Shown here piece after piece: positions 1-11,651 of a stretch of 64,000 nt of DNA. The notes beneath the pieces were generated by a model. The model had not been told where the DNA came from and ran no database searches. It was given only the letters and a program-made list of their open reading frames with translations. Source of the stretch: Maratus speciosus. Taxonomy: Eukaryota > Arthropoda > Arachnida > Araneae > Salticidae. The stretch spans positions 96,001 to 160,000 of the forward strand of contig CAWVRF010001053.1 of assembly GCA_963932465.1 (NCBI GenBank). Reading direction: 5' to 3'. Made by a program: the position numbers and the translations under genes. Numbering within the stretch: position 1 is the stretch's first letter; each line of letters starts with the position of its first letter.

Positions 1-624
1 ATGTATGAACTTATATTTATCTAAATTTGATTAGATTATCTGAAATGTTAGACATTAATGAATATTAAATATGCAGTTCTTGCAAAATAAGTATGCCATA
101 ATTGTCAGGATTTGTTTTTCCCCTTTTTAATTTGAAATTTCTAATATCGCCGGCATATTTTTTTTTTTTTTTTTTGCGGTGCTATCTAGCGAGGGTTTTT
201 ATAAGTGAAAAAATTTTTATTTTTCTGAAATTTGTCTGAATTACTTTCGAAATGAATACTTATTTATTTTCTTATAATTGTATACAAAGGTCAGCCACAT
301 TTTTTAATTTCAAATAAATTATTTTATGGCAGTAAATTTTATCCATTTCATACCAGTTCTAGAATAAATTAATGTATTTATTTTTCTATTTCGATTAATT
401 TATGATATATATATATATATATATTTAATGAAATCATTTTAAAATTAACAATCATAAATAAATACATACATACATAAGAAAACAGAATGTAAGAAAAATA
501 AAATTTATATATTTCATGAGTGTGCCAAATGCTACTTTTTTTTTTTTTACACCTATGTATTTTCTCTGAAGAATAATTCTACTTTTAAAATGATTTTCCC
601 TAAATGAAAACACACACACACATA
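1..624. other. Non-coding, low complexity
   Basis: No gene seen. It holds a T run near 158-175, a short (AT)n near 404-424 and a (CA)n near 611-620. All frames are stop-rich. Confidence 0.6.
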
Positions 625-626
625 TA

Positions 627-1073
627 CCGGGTGTCCCAAAAATGACTGATTGATTTTAAAATTCCATAATTTGCAAACGGTGACAGATATTAAAAAAATT
701 CTTGCAGGAATGTTATGTAAAATGTCAGGAGTTTTTATGCTGCGATTCTTAGTTTATTTTCAAATAGCATCGACAGATGGCACTGAAAGCAATAACCACA
801 AATTCCAGGCTCGATTTAACTGCCTCTCTCTTCTTCCATGCGAGAAAAGGATATTAAAATGCATTGACTGGATTACGAAGTACCAAAAATCGGGTCTGGA
901 CTGACTTGCTCTCAGCGCCATCTATTGCTTGAAATTCAAACTAAAATCAAGAATCACAGTACAAAAACTCCTAACATCATGCATAACCGTCCTGCAAGAA
1001 TTTTTTTAATATCTCGTCACCGTTTGGAAGTTCTTGAAATTTAAAATCCATCAGTCATTTTTGGGACACCCAG
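627..1073. mobile_element. Palindromic TA-target MITE (mariner/Tc1-like ends)
   Basis: The ends are CCGGGTGTCCCAAAAATGAC and, reading inward from the right, CTGGGTGTCCCAAAAATGAC. TA flanks both sides (625-626 and 1074-1075). The inverted repeats run about 180 bp inward on each side, through a region containing CAGATGGCACTG / TAGATGGCGCTG, so most of the 447 bp folds on itself. The 84-codon plus-strand ORF inside (650-904) is a by-product of the palindrome. TA duplication and GGGTGTCCCAAAA ends suggest a Tc1/mariner-type MITE; no transposase is present. Confidence 0.8.
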
Positions 1074-1075
1074 TA

Positions 1076-2094
1076 TATGGATAAATAATTACAATAGAAG
1101 TTAACAAGTAACTGCCTGTATTTTATTATCACTTAAGTATAATGATTTTTTAAACGTTTAACTGACAAATATCTGGAAACGAAAATTTTCGTCTTTGAAT
1201 TTCTTTTCTTTTAAATTCATGCTATTTTCCTTTGAAAATAAATCAGTTGAAACTTTAAAGCATGATATAAGAAACGTGTTTATTATATATATATTTACAG
1301 GACTGTTTTTATGCATGCTCTACTTCACGAGTTATTAAAAATTTGGAAAGAAAAAAAAAGATAAGTTTTCCTATAAGAATATATTTTTTCTACAATATTA
1401 TGAAGTATATATACGTAATAGACCAGATGTCCTGTTAGCAAAACAGGAAATCTGACTGTTTTCAATAATATTAGTACTTAAAGAAGTCACAATAAATAAA
1501 AGTGAGATGGAAATCTAGAATAAAATGGTAATAAAATCACACTTGGTATACTTTTTAAAGTTGCAAATATGCTATAGCATATGATCACAAAATAATTCAT
1601 TTTGGAGAATTGAAAGTTTGTTTTTAAGCAGAAAAGTGAAACTTTCGAAAGTTTTTTACACTATCCACTGTGAATTCATTAACGTACGCTTCTGATTGGC
1701 TAATATGTGAGAGATTGATCCAATCGGCTGCTATATGTCATGAGAAAATAGTGCAACATATTTTTTTAATTTCAGTTACTTTAATTTCTCTACGAATATA
1801 CATGCTATTCCACAAAAATGAACAAAATTATTACAATAAGGCACTTAATCGTAAACTTCAGTTTGAAGGCTTTTGCTACATTAGTTTTTACAGAGTTGTC
1901 CAAAAGATATTCGTTCTTTTTCAATTTGTTGACAGTCCCTTATGGGGTTTCGGGAAAAAATCTTCACGGAAATATGACATGTACTATTCTGTTTACACAC
2001 CTGGAGTTTCAGGATAATTCCTCATGTATTTTTCTAGATATTTAAGAAAATGTCAAACATCACAAGTGGCCGGTCACCTCTGGCCATATAGTGT
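1076..2094. other. Non-coding, nothing recognised
   Basis: AT-rich sequence. The overlapping plus-strand ORFs near 1670-2045 (115 and 75 codons) have no recognisable motif, no splice context and cysteine/phenylalanine-rich chance composition. Confidence 0.5.
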
Positions 2095-2361
2095 ACATTA
2101 TTAATTATTTACTTGACCTGTACTTTTAATAATTTAATCAATTTTAAAATTATTTTATTTTTTATCATTTTAGTTTATTACTTTACTTAATTATTTTAAA
2201 ATTTTATTATATTGAAATCATTCATTATAATTTTGACTGAATTACTACATTCAAATTACTGTTTAAAAAAGTGTAAACAAAGCAATGACCAGAAATCTTC
2301 AAAATTCTAAAATCCACACAACCTCTGGTCCCAAGCTGTGTGGATTATAGGGAGTCTACTG
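2095..2361. mobile_element. 3' half of a pogo/Tigger-like MITE
   Basis: The right end reads GGAGTCTACTG followed by TA, preceded by 'ACAACCTCTGGTCCCAAGC'. It matches the right end of the complete copy at 3668-4246 and a third copy ending at 52189. No matching left terminus was found, so this copy is truncated; the left limit is approximate. Confidence 0.65.
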
Positions 2362-2363
2362 TA

Positions 2364-3665
2364 TTTAACTTATGAATCAACATCTGAAATGAAAATAAAA
2401 GACGCCAAATTTGGTTATGGAAAATAAATTTTCATTGCAGATGTGATAATAATACAAAAAAAAAAAAATCTCCAGATTGATTTTGATGGATAAAAGTAGA
2501 AAAAATAAATTTTCGATAAACAGAACAAAGAAGTTATAACATATCATTTTAACATAATCTGTTTACTTTTCATCCAATAAATACTGCATAATCCTTTTTT
2601 TTTTTTTTTTTTTTAATCAATGTATTTTTTACATATTTCATCAGGGAAACAGATTACGAGAACAGAAAATCTTTCAGCTTGAAAATTTATTTTACAAGTA
2701 ACAACAGGTGAGCTTGTCTTCAGAGAGAGAGAGAATAAATTTCAGGAACGGTTATAAAATAAAGTTTCTTCTCTCTCATCCACTCTTTAAGCTCTGTCTC
2801 TTTTAGTGCCTTATTGCTCCATGTGCTGTTTTATTATTATTTTTTATTATTATTATTGAAGTCTGGATTATGGCTCTGCAGAAAAGTTATATCTTTCAAG
2901 CTTGTTACAATTGAAAAAGCTTGTTGAAATAAACTTTTATTGATTTATTTTGATTTTCTTTTTCCATTTTATACTAGGGCATACCTAAAAACGATATGGA
3001 TTAATTCATCATAAGTAAATAAATTACACTGTTGTAAGTATAAATAAATACTGGCACGTTATATTTATTTATTTAAAAAAAAAAAAAGTCTTTCTTTAAA
3101 TATATTCAAAAAATGCATTTCTGTTTGTTGCGCATTAAATTAGCAAAATCTTTCAATGTAAATAGACTATGGATTCTTGTCTGTGCGGCTTATCTGATGA
3201 AAATTGAATTTTTTATATCTTGTTTTTTATTGGTGTGGCCTATACAATGGTGCGGCTTATCCAGCAGAAATCTAACAGTACCAGATATTTCTTTAAAAAC
3301 GTCAGAAAAATTTAGATTTTGGAGAAAGAAATTAAAGTTTGTGATAAAAAATAATTACAAAGAAATAATGAAATTTAGAACAAAATATAAAACATGAAAA
3401 TGTAACAAGATACTAAAAAAATAGTTTATACAATGTCAACATTAAATAACCAAAAAGCCCTTATTTTGGTATTATTCTAAAAGTTCCACTTTCTTTTTGT
3501 TAAATTCAATTTTTCTATAAAACAAAACTTTTTTAAAACTAAACATTTTCTTGTCTTCCCACCCGACTCAAGACAGACAGGAAACATCTATCCAATTAAT
3601 AAAAAATAAACCAAAATCATATTCGCAAAATGTTAACAATTATTTTTGGAAAAGATAAAATCAAG
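2364..3665. other. Non-coding, nothing recognised
   Basis: AT-rich, with a T run near 2596-2614, a GA-rich patch near 2724-2734 and an A run near 3076-3088. The 94-codon plus-strand ORF at 3113-3397 has no motif or splice support. The next exon of the minus-strand gene was looked for here and not found. Confidence 0.5.
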
Positions 3666-3667
3666 TA

Positions 3668-4246
3668 CAGTAGACTCCCTAAAATCCATGACCCTAAAAT
3701 CCGTGTATTTTTTCAGATGTAAACAATGAAATTTACAGTTAAGTTGCAGGAACAAAATTCAAGATGGCGCCAAAAACAGCGACTACCGCAATTTTTTTTT
3801 ACAAAATTTTTTGTTAATCACTCTCTTTTGGTTATTACAGCTGATTTATTACTAAATAAATTGACATTACTTTGATTTTGATATAAATTAGCATATCTAT
3901 GTGATGACGTATCGATCTTACGATCGCTTTACCACTAGATGGTAGCACAGGACTTCTGGAATCTAATTGAATCGATTTCATCGGTAATAATTTAATATTT
4001 TTCTAAATTTTTATTTTGCATAATTATTTTAATAATTACTTACGTTTAAACTAATAAATTATTTTAATATTTTACTTATTTTAATGTTTCACTTTATTGT
4101 AAGCATTTATTATAATTTCCTTTGCTTAACTACCAATCAAATTAATGTTTCAAAAATGTAAACAAATCAATGGCCAGAAATCCACAAAATTCTAAAATCT
4201 GCACAACCTCTGGTCCCAAGCTGTGCGGATTTGAAGGAGTCTACTG
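3668..4246. mobile_element. Complete pogo/Tigger-like MITE
   Basis: Terminal repeats CAGTAGACTCC (left) and GGAGTCTACTG (right) are flanked by TA at 3666-3667 and 4247-4248. The ~25-bp repeats read 'CAGTAGACTCCCTAAAATCC' on the left. Ends beginning CAGT plus a TA duplication are typical of the pogo/Tigger group. It is 579 bp with no coding capacity and lies 91 bp from the donor of the exon at 4338-4450, inside the next intron of that gene. Confidence 0.82.
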
Positions 4247-4337
4247 TATTACTACAAAGTAAAGTTAGTTACTACATTACAGCTATGGATTCAGATATAC
4301 TTAGAGATGAAATTGTACAAAAATCATATATATTTAC

Positions 4338-4450
4338 CTTTTCATGAACTGTTTAATAGTGATGGTTAATTTACTTGGGCAGTTAGTATGCTTTCCATGA
4401 GGTGTTGCATCGTTTTTTGGCTTAGTGTTATGATGACAGTGATATTCTTT
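4338..4450 (-). CDS. Exon of minus-strand gene: Cys/His cluster (WRKY-GCM1/FLYWCH-like zinc module)
   Basis: This 113-bp exon is bounded by an acceptor with a pyrimidine tract (TTCTTTTTATTAG) at 4451-4452 and a donor GTAAAT at 4337. It reads in phase 0 from the exon at 10647-10856 and ends in phase 2. The 37 codons contain KEYHCHHNTKPK, then HTNCPSKLTITI. This is the C...C half of a zinc cluster like that at the N-terminus of MULE transposases and derived proteins (WRKY-GCM1/FLYWCH superfamily). The expected H-x-H pair would be in the next exon, which lies beyond position 1 or was missed. I infer a nuclear DNA-binding or transposase-derived protein. Intact frame and splice sites argue against an old pseudogene. 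Confidence 0.7.
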
Positions 4451-4589
4451 CTAATAAAAAGAAAATAATTCAAAATAAAATAATAATAAAATCAATCATA
4501 CAATGCGTTATTGATGAACAAATGTAATCTAAAATGTTTTAGCTATAAAATTTGTTTTCAATCATGAATATCAAAATTACAGTAGCCAT

Positions 4590-5521
4590 TAGAGATTTGC
4601 ATGGGCCGGCCGTGGCCTGAAGCCCGAGCCTATTTTCATTCACGGCATTCGGGCCGGGCCATACTTTTTCTTGAAGGCTCGGGCCGGGCCTAGTGACTAC
4701 TCTTTACAGGCCGGAGCCTAACTTACTTTTTCTGTACAGAGCCAGAACTGGTTTCTTTCCTAGTCTTCACGCCTAGTCTCGGCATGGCCTGTCCGTTCAA
4801 AGGTCAGTAAAATTGAGCCTAGCCCAAAGATTTTTACAAAAAATGCATACATTTTTAAATCGCCATTATTCTGCAAATAAACATTAACCTTTGTTCTTTT
4901 ACAGAATAGCAAATTTCTACGATTATTAAAATATAGCTAAATCAAAATGTAGCAAAACGTGTGAAAAAGAACCTGCCTATGATGGAATCCTGTTTCAAAC
5001 TGGAAAACATGTTGATTCATGCAAAATTAATATACTAATAATTAATAAAAGAATATATAATACGTTTACTAAGAAGGGAACTTGTCTATAATGCATTTTT
5101 TTTTCTTTTCTATGTAATTGAGTATCAGAAGATTTTACTGTATAGCGTTTTTCAGATTTTTAACGTTTCAATACATGGAATATGGATTAACAATACTAAT
5201 GATAACTGAAATATTTACATACAAGAAATAGCGATTCACTAAAAAAATAAATATCGCAGCTTGCGGCACCTCTATAAAAATGAAGATTAAAAACATGAAT
5301 AAAAAATCTAAGATAAATATTTTTGGTCAGAACTCCTCGTACGAAACAAATTTTGAACCAAATCGACGTAAAAATCAATGTTTTGTAGAAATTCACTTGG
5401 ACTGAGATTTGAACTTTTTTCTGGGTCGGGCCAAACTTTTAACTTTTTACTGGGCCGGGCCGATATGTTTTTCGTATGGGCCGGGCCCAGGCCTGGAAAT
5501 TTCGGCTCGTGCAGATCTCTA
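4590..5521. mobile_element. hAT element, 932 bp, GTAGCCAT target duplication
   Basis: Ends TAGAGATTTGCATGGGCC and ...GTGCAGATCTCTA, with perfect 8-bp duplications GTAGCCAT at 4582-4589 and 5522-5529. Both termini are unusually rich in GGGCCGGGCC compared with the AT-rich middle. No transposase is present. It is the small, uninterrupted relative of the 3.3-kb element at 22793-26074 and preserves the empty site of that copy's insertion, near 5295-5312. Confidence 0.88.
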
Positions 5522-5596
5522 GTAGCCATAATAATTTTGTCTGACACAGCAGCGTGTAAATAGAAAAGTGTGCCCAGGCAAAGTTTCAATTTGCTG

Positions 5597-5612
5597 CCCC
5601 CCCCCCCCCCCC
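5597..5612 (+). repeat. C homopolymer
   Basis: About 16 C residues in a row. It gives rise to a glycine run in a minus-strand ORF (5308-5730) that I do not treat as a gene. Confidence 0.9.
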
Positions 5613-6007
5613 ACGACGAACATTTCTTTGTGACAGATGTCACAAAATTGAAAAGTGCAGAAACAGAAACACAGCCTGGCTTAGATGTATTATAATCCTG
5701 CATCTGCCATCTTGGATTTTTTTCTTGCATGAAAACTCTTTTTTCGCCAAATAGTAAATGTTGCCAATGGTTAAATATTGTTGATAGATTAATATAATAT
5801 TGCAGAAAACTGGAATATAATAATTATAACTTAATTAAAAAACAATTTTTAATTCATGCCAGGAAAAAATTCCATGATGGCGGATGCGGGATTATAAGAC
5901 ATCTGTTCCCAAAGTCTTTTGAATACATATTTCGTGTTTATTTTGAAACTTTATAGGTTTAATTTTAATTCAGAAATTTCAAACAACTAAGTAACATAAG
6001 AGAAAAT

Positions 6008-7437
6008 TTATATTCTCGGAGGAGGAGAGGGGTCACTCAAAGGGTTAAAGGTACTTAATATAATTTTATGTAGCGGGCCAGTGACGATGTCTGCAGACCA
6101 GTAAACTCTGATATTTACTGGTCCTTGGGATCAGTGATTTTTTTTTTTTTTAAATCAATTCTACCGCTGAAAATAGTCAGGGTTGCAAAATCGCTAAAAA
6201 AATGTCAGTCATAACAAAAAAGATGACAGACGATCAAGGGAGAATATGCAAGGGATATACGAAAACTCATTCAATTTCATTATAAAACTTAACATAAGGT
6301 TAACAGATGATAAGATTAAAAATTCAAAACAGTATTCTTGTATTTAATAACATTTGTTATAATACTTGTCCCCAAGCAGCATTTGCGATAAATACAAAAT
6401 ATTATTTTGTTTTCAAAAGCATCAGTAAATTAGAAAAATTTTGGTTTAAAAAAAAAAAAAAAAAGATCTATTCAATCTATCTTTTAACATGCTTTTACAA
6501 ACAAAATACCAAAGTTCTCCAAATATTATTTATGAAAAGAGAGAGAGAGAGAGATTGGAGGGAGGGTGGGGGGGGGGGAGAAATTTGTAAAAAGCAAATA
6601 GTATAAAATTTTGTAATGATAATGATTCTGAGATTCAAATAAATATTAAAATTGATCTAAACCCAATATAAAACAATGATGTTTTCAAAACAAAATACCA
6701 GAATTTTCCAAACGTTATTTCTAAAAAAAGAGAGGGGAAAGGGAATTTGTAAAAAGCAAATAGTAAAAAAATAAACAAAAAACTTTGTGCATGCATGTGG
6801 CAGTAAGTAAAAAATGCTGCATGCATGAGCACTGCATGCCCATAAAGCAAAAATTCAAAACAATATTCTTGTATTTAATAACATTTGTTAATGCTTTACC
6901 CCAAGCAGCATTAGCAATAAATACAAAATATTATTTTGCCTTCAAAAACATTGGTAAATTAGAAAAATTTTGGTAAAAAAAAAAAAGATCTATTCAATAT
7001 GTCTTTCAACATTCTGATGAAGCAAGTAACTTTTTTCCCTCTCTGACAGGTAAACTTAAATTTTCCCATCCCTGACAAAAACCGCAACCAAACATTACAA
7101 TAAGCATAAAAACTTAGTCAGTTAAAATAAATAAACAGAAATAAAATACATAATTAATAATTTCAGTTTTTGTTCATGTACTATTTAATTTTTAGCAAAT
7201 TATAATTGTACATTTTATTATGCCGAAAATTTTGGATAACTGAAAGGAAGTTTGGTTTATATTCTCGGAGGAGGAGAGGAGGGGGGGGGGGGGAGGGTGT
7301 CACTCAAAGGGTTAAAGGTACTTAATATAATTTTATGTAGTGGGCCAGTGACGATGTCTGCAGACCACTAAACTCTGATGTTTACTGGTCCTTGGGACCA
7401 GTGACTTTTTTTTTTTAAATCAATTCTACCGCTGACA
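6008..7437 (+). repeat. Cluster of direct duplications
   Basis: Two interleaved pairs of direct repeats. Block 1 (about 6008-6170 and 7258-7437) carries TTTACTGGTCCTTGGGA and AATCAATTCTACCGCTGA. Block 2 (about 6318-6490 and 6849-7013) carries TTCTTGTATTTAATAACATT and AAAGATCTATTCAATATG-like sequence. Segments 6495-6605 and 6665-6775 are also related (AATTTGTAAAAAGCAAATAG). Purine runs and a G10 tract lie inside. Divergence is low, suggesting recent local duplication. No coding capacity. Confidence 0.75.
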
Positions 7438-8083
7438 TATATAGTTAAATGGAAATTTTCCTCAATTTTAATACAGTATTTTATAGACAAATAATAAATG
7501 TTTTTATTCTTATGACTAGCAGATCTTCACTGTTGCAAATGAACCCGGTGTTCCAATAAACAAATGGAAGAACATTGTTATTTGAATCTCAAAAACCAAG
7601 AATTTCAGAAAAGTTTCATTCACTAAAGTTATTTTTTAAAATAAAATGTACTGTATATTAATGAAAACAGAAAAAAGTAATAATGGACATTTATTTACAT
7701 TTTTCTTAATTATTCCTCTCGATTGGTGGATAAATGTCAGTTGAAACTGATCTACTGCAGTTACCTATGCAATACAATTTTTATCACTATTTAAGGACGT
7801 AATTGTTATTTTAATTAATGAAATATCTAATAAATGAGTAAACCATCACTAAAAATATACATAAATGTGGAATTAAAAATCATTTTATGACATAACCCAA
7901 CAAGAGTAACATATCTGATGTCAAGTGAATGTGACATCCTTGATTATGCATTTTTTGTGTTAAATCGTACAGTTTGGCGATAATTGTTTTATGGAAAGTG
8001 ATCCACGGGATAATGGAGAAGTAGCCATTTAAAGTCATCAAAAAATTTCAAATAGGACTTAGAAATGCATAACTACAAATATA

Positions 8084-8105
8084 GAGATACTATATATAGT
8101 ATCTC
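8084..8105. repeat. 22-bp perfect palindrome
   Basis: GAGATACTATA followed directly by its reverse complement TATAGTATCTC. It could extrude as a hairpin; no function is inferred. Confidence 0.7.
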
Positions 8106-9271
8106 ATGCCTATATACCTTCCTGCAAATCTCGTAATGCAGTGATCTCTTACTACAGCACACAGATATACATACTTCTATTTTTATATTATAGATTTTAG
8201 TTTTATTGAAGATTCAGAATTTAGAATGTACATAGAAATGTAAAATTACACATAAGGTAAAAGTGAAGTTTTACATACATTTATCAAAGGATGTAAGCAA
8301 ACATGAAAAAATAACTGGGAATTTTCCTACTGCTTGTAATAATAAGAATGTATTATTTAAGTGCACCAGTAATTGACACTTACAAAAAAAAAAAAAAAAA
8401 AAAAAAAGCCCAAAATAAGAGATATCTATATCCTTGAAAATATATTTTGCAGTAACATACACATTATTCTTTAAAATTATTACTTTAAATATTTATACCA
8501 CCAGAGGGCATTAGTGCACAGAATAAAATAAACAAATGTGCTTGGTGACATATTTCAGCCATTTTTATTTTAGATGTTTGTTCTTTGAGATAGGTAAGCA
8601 TGTTTATTAATTATCTTCAGATTTATAAATTGCTTTTGGCAAGTTTTATTTATCTGAAATGTGTTTAATTATATAAAGGCATTATTTGACATCAATGTTT
8701 TGGTTTTTGATTAATTATGTTGCTAATATCCAGTTTTACCATGAAACAGTTCACACATTAATTTATTTATAACTATTTTTGTTCTGTTTTTGAAATAATA
8801 TTTTATTGTACACTTATAATAATAATAAAGGCACCTTTAATATTAAAACAGGATACTCATTTTAAAAATAGTACAATGAGTAAGTTTTTACTGTACAGGC
8901 AATGTTTTTTTTTTCTAATACAAAAAGCAATAAGGGCACAGTTGTTTTGATTGAGAGGCAAGAAGTGTGCTATTATTTTAAACCATAGGGCAAGGGGTAC
9001 AGCACCCTTCAGAAATGTTTTTTGAGAAAACTACAATATTTTTTAGAATATGTTATCTTATGATTAATATTTTCAGCATACACTATGTAAACATGTATTA
9101 GCATTTTTCAACACTTCTGATTTTACAATTAATTTTTGCAGCTTACATTCTATTGCAATTAATAATTACAGTCATGTGTTTTCTTACAATATTTTTAGCG
9201 CACGTCAAATGTAGTTTTAGCCAAAAGTAAAGTGTTTTGATAATGCTATTAATGAATGTCAATCAATGGTG

Positions 9272-10377
9272 GTGACATTTATGATGGCCAATTATCTACA
9301 CAAGGGATATAGGTCATAGGGATGCACCGAATAGTGATTTTGGCCGAATACCAAATATTCAGCCAACAGGCGAAACGAATACTGAATATTCGGCTTGTTG
9401 AATACTTTTATATTTCAAAGTTTAAAGACATTAAAATGTTAAAATTCAAAACAATTTTACATAATATTTAAAACGAACTTTTATTCTAGTAAACAAGAGC
9501 TTTTTTCAAGTAAACTTTATGCTGAAAAAAATTTGAAAAAAAATTTAAGAAGCGGATATTTATAAAACTTTTTTAATTAATGAAATTTTAAATTTCATGG
9601 CTTCTTCTGAGAATTAAAAAAAAATGAATAAAATTTTCTTAAATTCTAAAACAAACATTTTAAAATCAAAAAGAAATTGTGAAAAAATTGTACAGAATAA
9701 TATATTATTTGTTTGTCAGGAAGAGACTAAAGTAAAAGTAAAGAAATAATACAATCTATTCAAATTTTATATGGTAGCAACTTAGCAAGAATAACTGGTC
9801 TACTCCCTTTGATTAAGCAAGGAAGTTTTTAAATGCATCCTAGATCGGTGTCTGGAGTGGGCAATCATGTTCAGAGATTGTAAACGTTGTTCTTAAAATT
9901 TTAGCAAGAAACATTATTTACTGAACAATGTTCAGGAACTTGCATTTGTACATAAGTAATTCGTATGAAAATCCTCGTGATTGGTTAATTTTCTTAAATA
10001 ACTTAACAACCAGCAAATAAATAATGTAAAAACATTCTCTTTTATTTAAATATGATTCTGTTTCTAATTATTCTGAATATCTTTATAAGTTGACTGTTAA
10101 ATGTAGAAGTTGTATAAGGTTTTTAAAAATATGTTTTGAAAGTTTTTTTTTTTAAGTATTCGGTTCAGCCGAATATTTCGATATTCGGCCAAACCAAACA
10201 TTCGGCAGACTGAATACTTTGCTATTTGACCAAGCCGAATATTCGGCATACCGAATAGTTTGATATTCGGCCAAACCGAATATTCGGTAGCATGGCCGAA
10301 CAGCGAATAGATACCGAATATTCGGTGCATCCCTATGAGGGTAAGTGCCTTCTGTGGGGGTCTTTCTAAGGTCAATC
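9272..10377 (-). mobile_element. 3' part of a tRNA-type SINE, split by a hAT
   Basis: The flanks 9272-9316 (ATGATGGCCAATTAT..., AAGGGATATAGG) and 10336-10377 (TGTGGGGGTCTTTCTAAGG) together match, in reverse complement, the 3' body of the complete SINE at 30389-30624. The tRNA-like head is missing. The hAT at 9317-10335 landed inside this copy, which gives the order of events. Confidence 0.7.
9317..10335. mobile_element. hAT element, 1019 bp, GGGATGCACCGAATA ends
   Basis: Terminal inverted repeats TAGGGATGCACCGAATA / TATTCGGTGCATCCCTA. The subterminal region 10155-10325 has repeated palindromes such as CCGAATATTCGGC, plausible transposase-binding sites. The flanks ATAGGTCA and TGAGGGTA are not a clean duplication, so the hAT call rests on the ends. 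Minus-strand ORFs at 10097-10397 are these palindromes read through. No transposase. Confidence 0.75.
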
Positions 10378-10646
10378 AATAGATCTAGACATGTCATTTA
10401 TTGGAAAATTAGGAGACAATTACTGGTGAAAATAGTAAATTTGTATATATATACATATATAATAAAAATAAAGATTAAAACAATTTCGATTCATGTGAGA
10501 AATATATCCTTAGATATACAAACTTGGCTCTACAGATATTTGTGGCTGAATAAATGTTTTAAAAGGGTAAATTTTAGGACAAACTTACTTTAAACTTTGA
10601 CTGTATCAACTAGATTCAAAAATACAAGAAGAAATTTATCACAAAC

Positions 10647-10856
10647 CTTAAAAATTATCCTTGGCGTACATTCCTTGTGGGTTCTGTCAACTTTCCAAGT
10701 TGTCAAGGAATTATCTTCAAATTCCTTCAGCCATTTTAAAGCTTCTTCTTTTTCAAAAATGGCTAGTCTTATTGTGCAGTTAAATGCATTTTCCTTCTCA
10801 CCTTGAATAAATTCAGTAACTGTATATTCATAGCTTTGTGGTAAAATGCTATGCAG
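10647..10856 (-). CDS. Exon of minus-strand gene, 70 codons
   Basis: Acceptor CTTACCTTTCAG at 10857-10858 and donor AAG/GTTTGT at 10646 bound a 210-bp exon that is open in phase 0 throughout. Motifs include TIRLAIFEKEEALKWLKEF and SLTTWKVDRTH, ending PRIIFK. Its composition is soluble and charged, unlike surrounding chance ORFs. In proteins with MULE-type N-terminal zinc modules, as I know them, a stretch of this kind (W-x-x-x-F...T-T-x-x-V-x-x-T) directly precedes the Cys/His cluster. The next exon (4338-4450) supplies that cluster in phase. The ORF reading through the donor to 10590 is intron read-through. Its mRNA and complete product are unknown. Confidence 0.75.
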
Positions 10857-11424
10857 CTGAAAGGTAAGATGATTTATATATAAGTACTGAGTTTGCTTTT
10901 TATTGAATTTTGCACAATACGTTAAAAAAAAGAACAAAATAAAATTTCTTAATAACAATAGTCCTGTTTACATGCTTTCATTATTGGAGTGTAATAAAAT
11001 ACGATACATACTGATGCACTATATGAACAGTTTATACTGCAGTATTTTAATGATAATTTCTACTTTCAACTAATAATTCGTATTTTACTTTTATAATAAG
11101 TTAACACAGAATAAGTTGATTAATTTGGCAACTACCATATTGCAAGTAATTTAACTTTTATAATTTTCCAACTAAACTAAAATATTTAAGAAATAAAATC
11201 TATCAAAAGTAAGTGGTATTGTGAATCCTTCTTTGGGGCACAATAATAAGAAATTAAACACTTATATTCTTCGGCACCTGGATAGATGACCTGATAATTC
11301 ACACTTGTTGAACAGATATTACAATGTCTTTGTAAAATGCCGAAGTAATTCCGCTATTGATGATGTTGAAAAAGTATAGCAAATACTTTTATATAATGCT
11401 AATTTCTATTACTGGTTTACTTAC
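10857..11424 (-). other. Short intron, non-coding
   Basis: AT-rich; no element or additional exon recognised. Confidence 0.5.
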
Positions 11425-11490
11425 AAACATTAAAACAGCACTTTTATTCCCTGATGTATCAGTAACATTCATTTTAGACCAATATTTGAG
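11425..11490 (-). CDS. Duplicated 66-bp exon, copy b
   Basis: Near-identical arrangement to copy a, 159 bp away: acceptor CTTAAAG at 11491-11492, donor GTAAGT at 11424. All 22 codons are open in phase 0 (LKYWSKMNVTD...VLMF) and would splice in phase to the exon at 10647-10856. An internal Met at codon 7 could be a start. It differs from copy a mainly in the last 11 codons while both splice sites are kept. This resembles mutually exclusive or serial exon duplicates. One copy may be dead. Confidence 0.5.
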
Positions 11491-11583
11491 CTTTAAGAAA
11501 AAGCTACATAGTATTACAGTAAATAACACACAGAACAATAAATCTTTTTTAATGCGGCTAATTTCTATTATACGTTTACTTAC

Positions 11584-11649
11584 AAAGGTCAAATCAGCAT
11601 GTTCACTCCGTGATATATCAGTAACATCCATTTTACACCAATATTTGAG
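11584..11649 (-). CDS. Duplicated 66-bp exon, copy a
   Basis: Acceptor TTTTTTTAAAG at 11650-11651 and donor TTT/GTAAGT at 11583; 22 open codons in phase 0 (LKYWCKMDVTD...DLTF). It joins in phase to copy b or directly to the exon at 10647-10856. The first 11 codons are almost identical to copy b, including LKYW and VTD. The 65-base coding part is small, so the call depends on the paired splice sites and the equal 66-bp length of both copies. Confidence 0.5.
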
Positions 11650-11651
11650 CT

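Larger units (their letters stand above)
4451..10646 (-). other. 6.2-kb intron of the minus-strand gene
   Basis: Between the two best-supported exons. It contains a hAT element (4590-5521), a C homopolymer, a duplicated block (6008-7437), unremarkable AT-rich sequence (about 7440-9271, with a 22-bp perfect palindrome at 8084-8105 and an A run at 8384-8407), a SINE fragment split by a second hAT (9272-10377), and about 270 bp of AT-rich DNA next to the exon. No further in-phase exon was recognised. Confidence 0.6.

Noticed and set aside
5308..5730. 140-codon minus-strand ORF
   Set aside because: It runs through a C homopolymer and the end of a hAT element; composition and boundaries are repeat-driven.
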